From contig JALNWH010000102.1 of the NCBI GenBank assembly GCA_023230985.1, positions 1 to 6,840 of the forward strand: a stretch of 6,840 nucleotides of DNA, written 5' to 3'. Below, piece by piece: positions 5,346 to 6,840 of the stretch. The notes below the pieces were generated by a model that saw nothing but the letters and a program-made list of their open reading frames with translations, was not told the DNA's origin and searched no databases. The translations under genes and the position numbers were made by a program. The stretch comes from Bacillota bacterium (GTDB lineage: Bacteria; Bacillota; Clostridia; Lutisporales; Lutisporaceae). Every line of letters starts with the position of its first letter. Position 1 is the first letter of the stretch.

Positions 5346-5792
5346 ATGTATACAGTATTAACTATAGCCATTATTGCTATATTAGATCAATTTTTCAAGT
5401 CTTTAATAATTAAAAAGGTTATGCTATATACAGGAGTTGAAATTATAAAAGACTTTTTTTATATTACACATATTGAAAATCACGGAATTGCATTCGGATT
5501 ATTTAAAAATAGAAACACTTTTTTTGTTATAACAACTTCTATTGTTATATTCTTTTTACTTTATTTGACTTATAGATTTTATAATAGAAATATTTTGTTA
5601 ACTTATTGCTTGTCTTTTATTGTTGGTGGTGCCTTAGGAAATCTTATTGATAGAATTAAATATGGCTATGTAATTGACTATCTACAATTTACTTTTTTCC
5701 CACCTATATTTAATTTTGCGGATGCCACTATCGTTTGTGGTGCTATCGTTTTAAGTTTATTGTTATTTTTTGATAAGAATATTGTAATTTGA
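5346..5792 (+). CDS. lspA: Lipoprotein signal peptidase (signal peptidase II)
   Basis: LspA cleaves the signal peptide of prolipoproteins after lipid attachment to the invariant cysteine, in the cytoplasmic membrane. The 148-residue product has about four membrane segments (near 3-22, 56-75, 83-101 and 124-142). All residues that B. subtilis work showed important can be placed: D14, N99 and D102 in GGALGNLIDR (94-103), and N123, A125 and D126 in FNFAD (122-126). The aspartates D102 and D126 are the predicted catalytic pair. IENHGIAFG (43-51) and GYVIDYLQF (107-115) are also typical. AAAGGGGG lies about six bases before ATG. It sits between the yteA-like gene and rluD, and the lspA-rluD order is common in Firmicutes. 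The gene is intact and should be the sole lspA unless another copy exists elsewhere. Confidence 0.97.
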   Translation: MYTVLTIAIIAILDQFFKSLIIKKVMLYTGVEIIKDFFYITHIENHGIAFGLFKNRNTFFVITTSIVIFFLLYLTYRFYNRNILLTYCLSFIVGGALGNLIDRIKYGYVIDYLQFTFFPPIFNFADATIVCGAIVLSLLLFFDKNIVI

Positions 5793-5809
5793 AATAGGAT
5801 GAGATCTTT

Positions 5810-6727
5810 ATGAATGATTTTTTATTAAATGTAACTGAACAAGATATCAGTACCAGATTAGATGTTTTTATATCAAATAAAATTAAAACTTATTCGAGAT
5901 CTTATATTAAAAAACTAATTAATGATGGGATGGTAAATGTAAATAATGTTATAAGGCAGCCGAATTATAGGTTAAAGAGCGGAGAACAAGTGAAAGTCTT
6001 TATACCTAAAACTGTTAAGGTTGATATAAAGCCTGAGAATATTAAAATTGACATTATATACGAAGATAATTATATAATGATAATAAATAAACCACAAGGT
6101 ATGGTTGTACATCCGGCTCATGGTAATTATAGCGGTACTTTAGTTAATGCGTTATTATATCAATGTACAAGTCTGTCCGGAATAAATGGAATTATTCGCC
6201 CCGGAATTGTTCATAGATTGGATAAAGATACTTCCGGTTTGCTGGTAGTTGCGAAAACAAATGTAGCCCATATCGAATTATCAAATCAGTTTAAAGAGGG
6301 AAGTACAATAAGAAAATATGTTGCTTTGCTTGAGGGCAAAATGAAGTCTGAGACCGGAGTAGTAAAAGCACCTATAGGTAGACATCCCGTTGATAGAAAA
6401 AAGATGATGGTTACTTCGAAAAATAGCAAGTATGCAGAAACTAAGTATAAAATTTTAGAGAGTTTTAAAAATAATACATTGGTAGAAGCAAAACTGGAAA
6501 CAGGTCGTACTCATCAGATTAGGGTTCATATGTCTTATATTGGACATCCGGTTGTAGGTGATATACTATATGGCTATAAAAAGAATAGATTCAATTTAAA
6601 AGGTCAGCTATTACATGCCAGTATTCTAGGTTTAAATCATCCTATAACTAAGAAGGATTTAAAATTCAGAGCCCCTCTACCGGATTATTTTGTTAAAGTA
6701 TTAGGAAGTTTGAGGTGCCAGCTCTAA
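5810..6727 (+). CDS. RluA/RluD-family 23S rRNA pseudouridine synthase
   Basis: The product (305 aa) is predicted to isomerise uridine to pseudouridine in large-subunit rRNA. An S4 RNA-binding domain covers about 14-75 (TRLDVFISNKI, SRSYIKKLINDG, VNVNNVIRQPNYRLKSGEQV). The catalytic domain follows from about 80. Motif II is GIVHRLDKDTSGLLVVAKT (132-150), with catalytic Asp138, and TGRTHQIRVHMSYIGHPVVGD (231-251) is the conserved C-terminal signature. Length and domain order fit RluD and its Firmicute relative YlyB; the exact target uridines cannot be read from the sequence, so I give no symbol. An AGGATGAG-like site precedes ATG. It follows lspA by 17 bases and probably shares its transcript. 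No clear terminator follows, only a promoter-like region. Confidence 0.95.
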   Translation: MNDFLLNVTEQDISTRLDVFISNKIKTYSRSYIKKLINDGMVNVNNVIRQPNYRLKSGEQVKVFIPKTVKVDIKPENIKIDIIYEDNYIMIINKPQGMVVHPAHGNYSGTLVNALLYQCTSLSGINGIIRPGIVHRLDKDTSGLLVVAKTNVAHIELSNQFKEGSTIRKYVALLEGKMKSETGVVKAPIGRHPVDRKKMMVTSKNSKYAETKYKILESFKNNTLVEAKLETGRTHQIRVHMSYIGHPVVGDILYGYKKNRFNLKGQLLHASILGLNHPITKKDLKFRAPLPDYFVKVLGSLRCQL

Positions 6728-6754
6728 CGAGTAAACATTTTTCGAGATAAACCA

Positions 6755-6783
6755 TCCAAAGATGTAGTAAGATATGATATAAT
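6755..6783 (+). promoter_or_regulatory. Extended -10 promoter upstream of the next gene
   Basis: TATAAT (6778-6783) is preceded by TGA, giving an extended -10. The hexamer 17 bases upstream, TCCAAA (6755-6760), is a weak -35, which an extended -10 can compensate. Transcription would start near 6790 and run toward the strong TAAGGAGG at 6816-6823. Confidence 0.55.
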
Positions 6784-6812
6784 AATAGTGATGTAACTAT
6801 TGATACTACTAT
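6784..6812 (+). repeat. Competing inverted repeats in the leader of the next gene
   Basis: AATAGT (6784-6789) can pair with ACTATT (6796-6801) across a six-base loop. Its inner part ATAGT can instead pair with ACTAT at 6808-6812. The two pairings exclude each other. Both stems are short and AT-rich, and the predicted start near 6790 may cut off the left arm in the RNA, so a DNA operator or chance are alternatives. Confidence 0.3.
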
Positions 6813-6815
6813 ATC

Positions 6816-6840
6816 TAAGGAGGTTTTAATAAGACTTATG
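6816..6840 (+). other. Strong ribosome binding site and possible start of the next gene
   Basis: TAAGGAGG (6816-6823) precedes an ATG at 6838-6840, the last three bases. The spacing of 14 bases is long, so the true start may lie just beyond the edge. The product is not visible. In several Firmicutes the gene after rluD is pyrR, but nothing here proves that. Confidence 0.35.

Noticed and set aside
1..6840. CRISPR array, insertion sequence, prophage or toxin-antitoxin pair
   Set aside because: I saw no regularly spaced repeats, transposase or integrase motifs, terminal inverted repeats or typical toxin-antitoxin pair; codon and base composition look uniform.
6728..6840. T-box or known riboswitch in the last leader
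   Set aside because: No T-box sequence or recognisable riboswitch core is present, and the space between the promoter and the ribosome site is too short for one.

Overview
The window is an AT-rich piece of a bacterial chromosome that most resembles a low-GC, probably spore-forming member of the Clostridia (Bacillota). The clues are strong GGAGG ribosome binding sites, frequent GTG and TTG starts, a YggS-SepF-YggT-DivIVA cell-division block, a DUF5665-type membrane protein, and a YteA-family TraR/DksA zinc-finger protein next to lspA and rluD. The genus cannot be fixed from the sequence. I see no sign of mobile DNA, CRISPR or a phage.

Left end (1-1081): a GNAT-fold acetyltransferase gene on the plus strand converges with a complete tRNA-Pro(GGG) gene on the minus strand. 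The tRNA has a near-consensus extended -10 promoter and an encoded CCA. A bulged hairpin with a T-run on the minus strand lies between the two genes and probably terminates the tRNA transcript.

Middle (1082-4418): this is the Gram-positive ylm/divIVA division cluster. A membrane-anchored HlyD-like adaptor protein comes first, then yggS (ylmE, PLP homeostasis), sepF (ylmF, FtsZ anchor) and yggT (ylmG), with gaps of only 13-19 bases. divIVA follows behind its own -10 element and a rho-independent terminator closes the block. ylmH, which in Bacillus subtilis lies between ylmG and divIVA, is absent. The space holds a 108-base promoter region with a 14-base perfect palindrome.

Right part (4436-6840): a DUF5665 membrane protein, a YteA-family zinc-finger protein, lspA (signal peptidase II) and rluD (23S rRNA pseudouridine synthase) run in one direction with short gaps and probably share a transcript. 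A candidate -10 box sits just upstream of the divIVA terminator, so a transcript started there would lose part of the terminator stem. The last 113 bases hold a strong extended -10, two competing small hairpins and a strong Shine-Dalgarno sequence, and look like the leader of the next gene, which starts at or beyond the edge.

Overall this is mostly conserved housekeeping DNA: septum placement, lipoprotein maturation and rRNA modification. The less understood parts are the orphan HlyD-like protein, the DUF5665 protein, and the promoter and leader arrangements between the gene blocks. I did not find a convincing new defence or mobile system.
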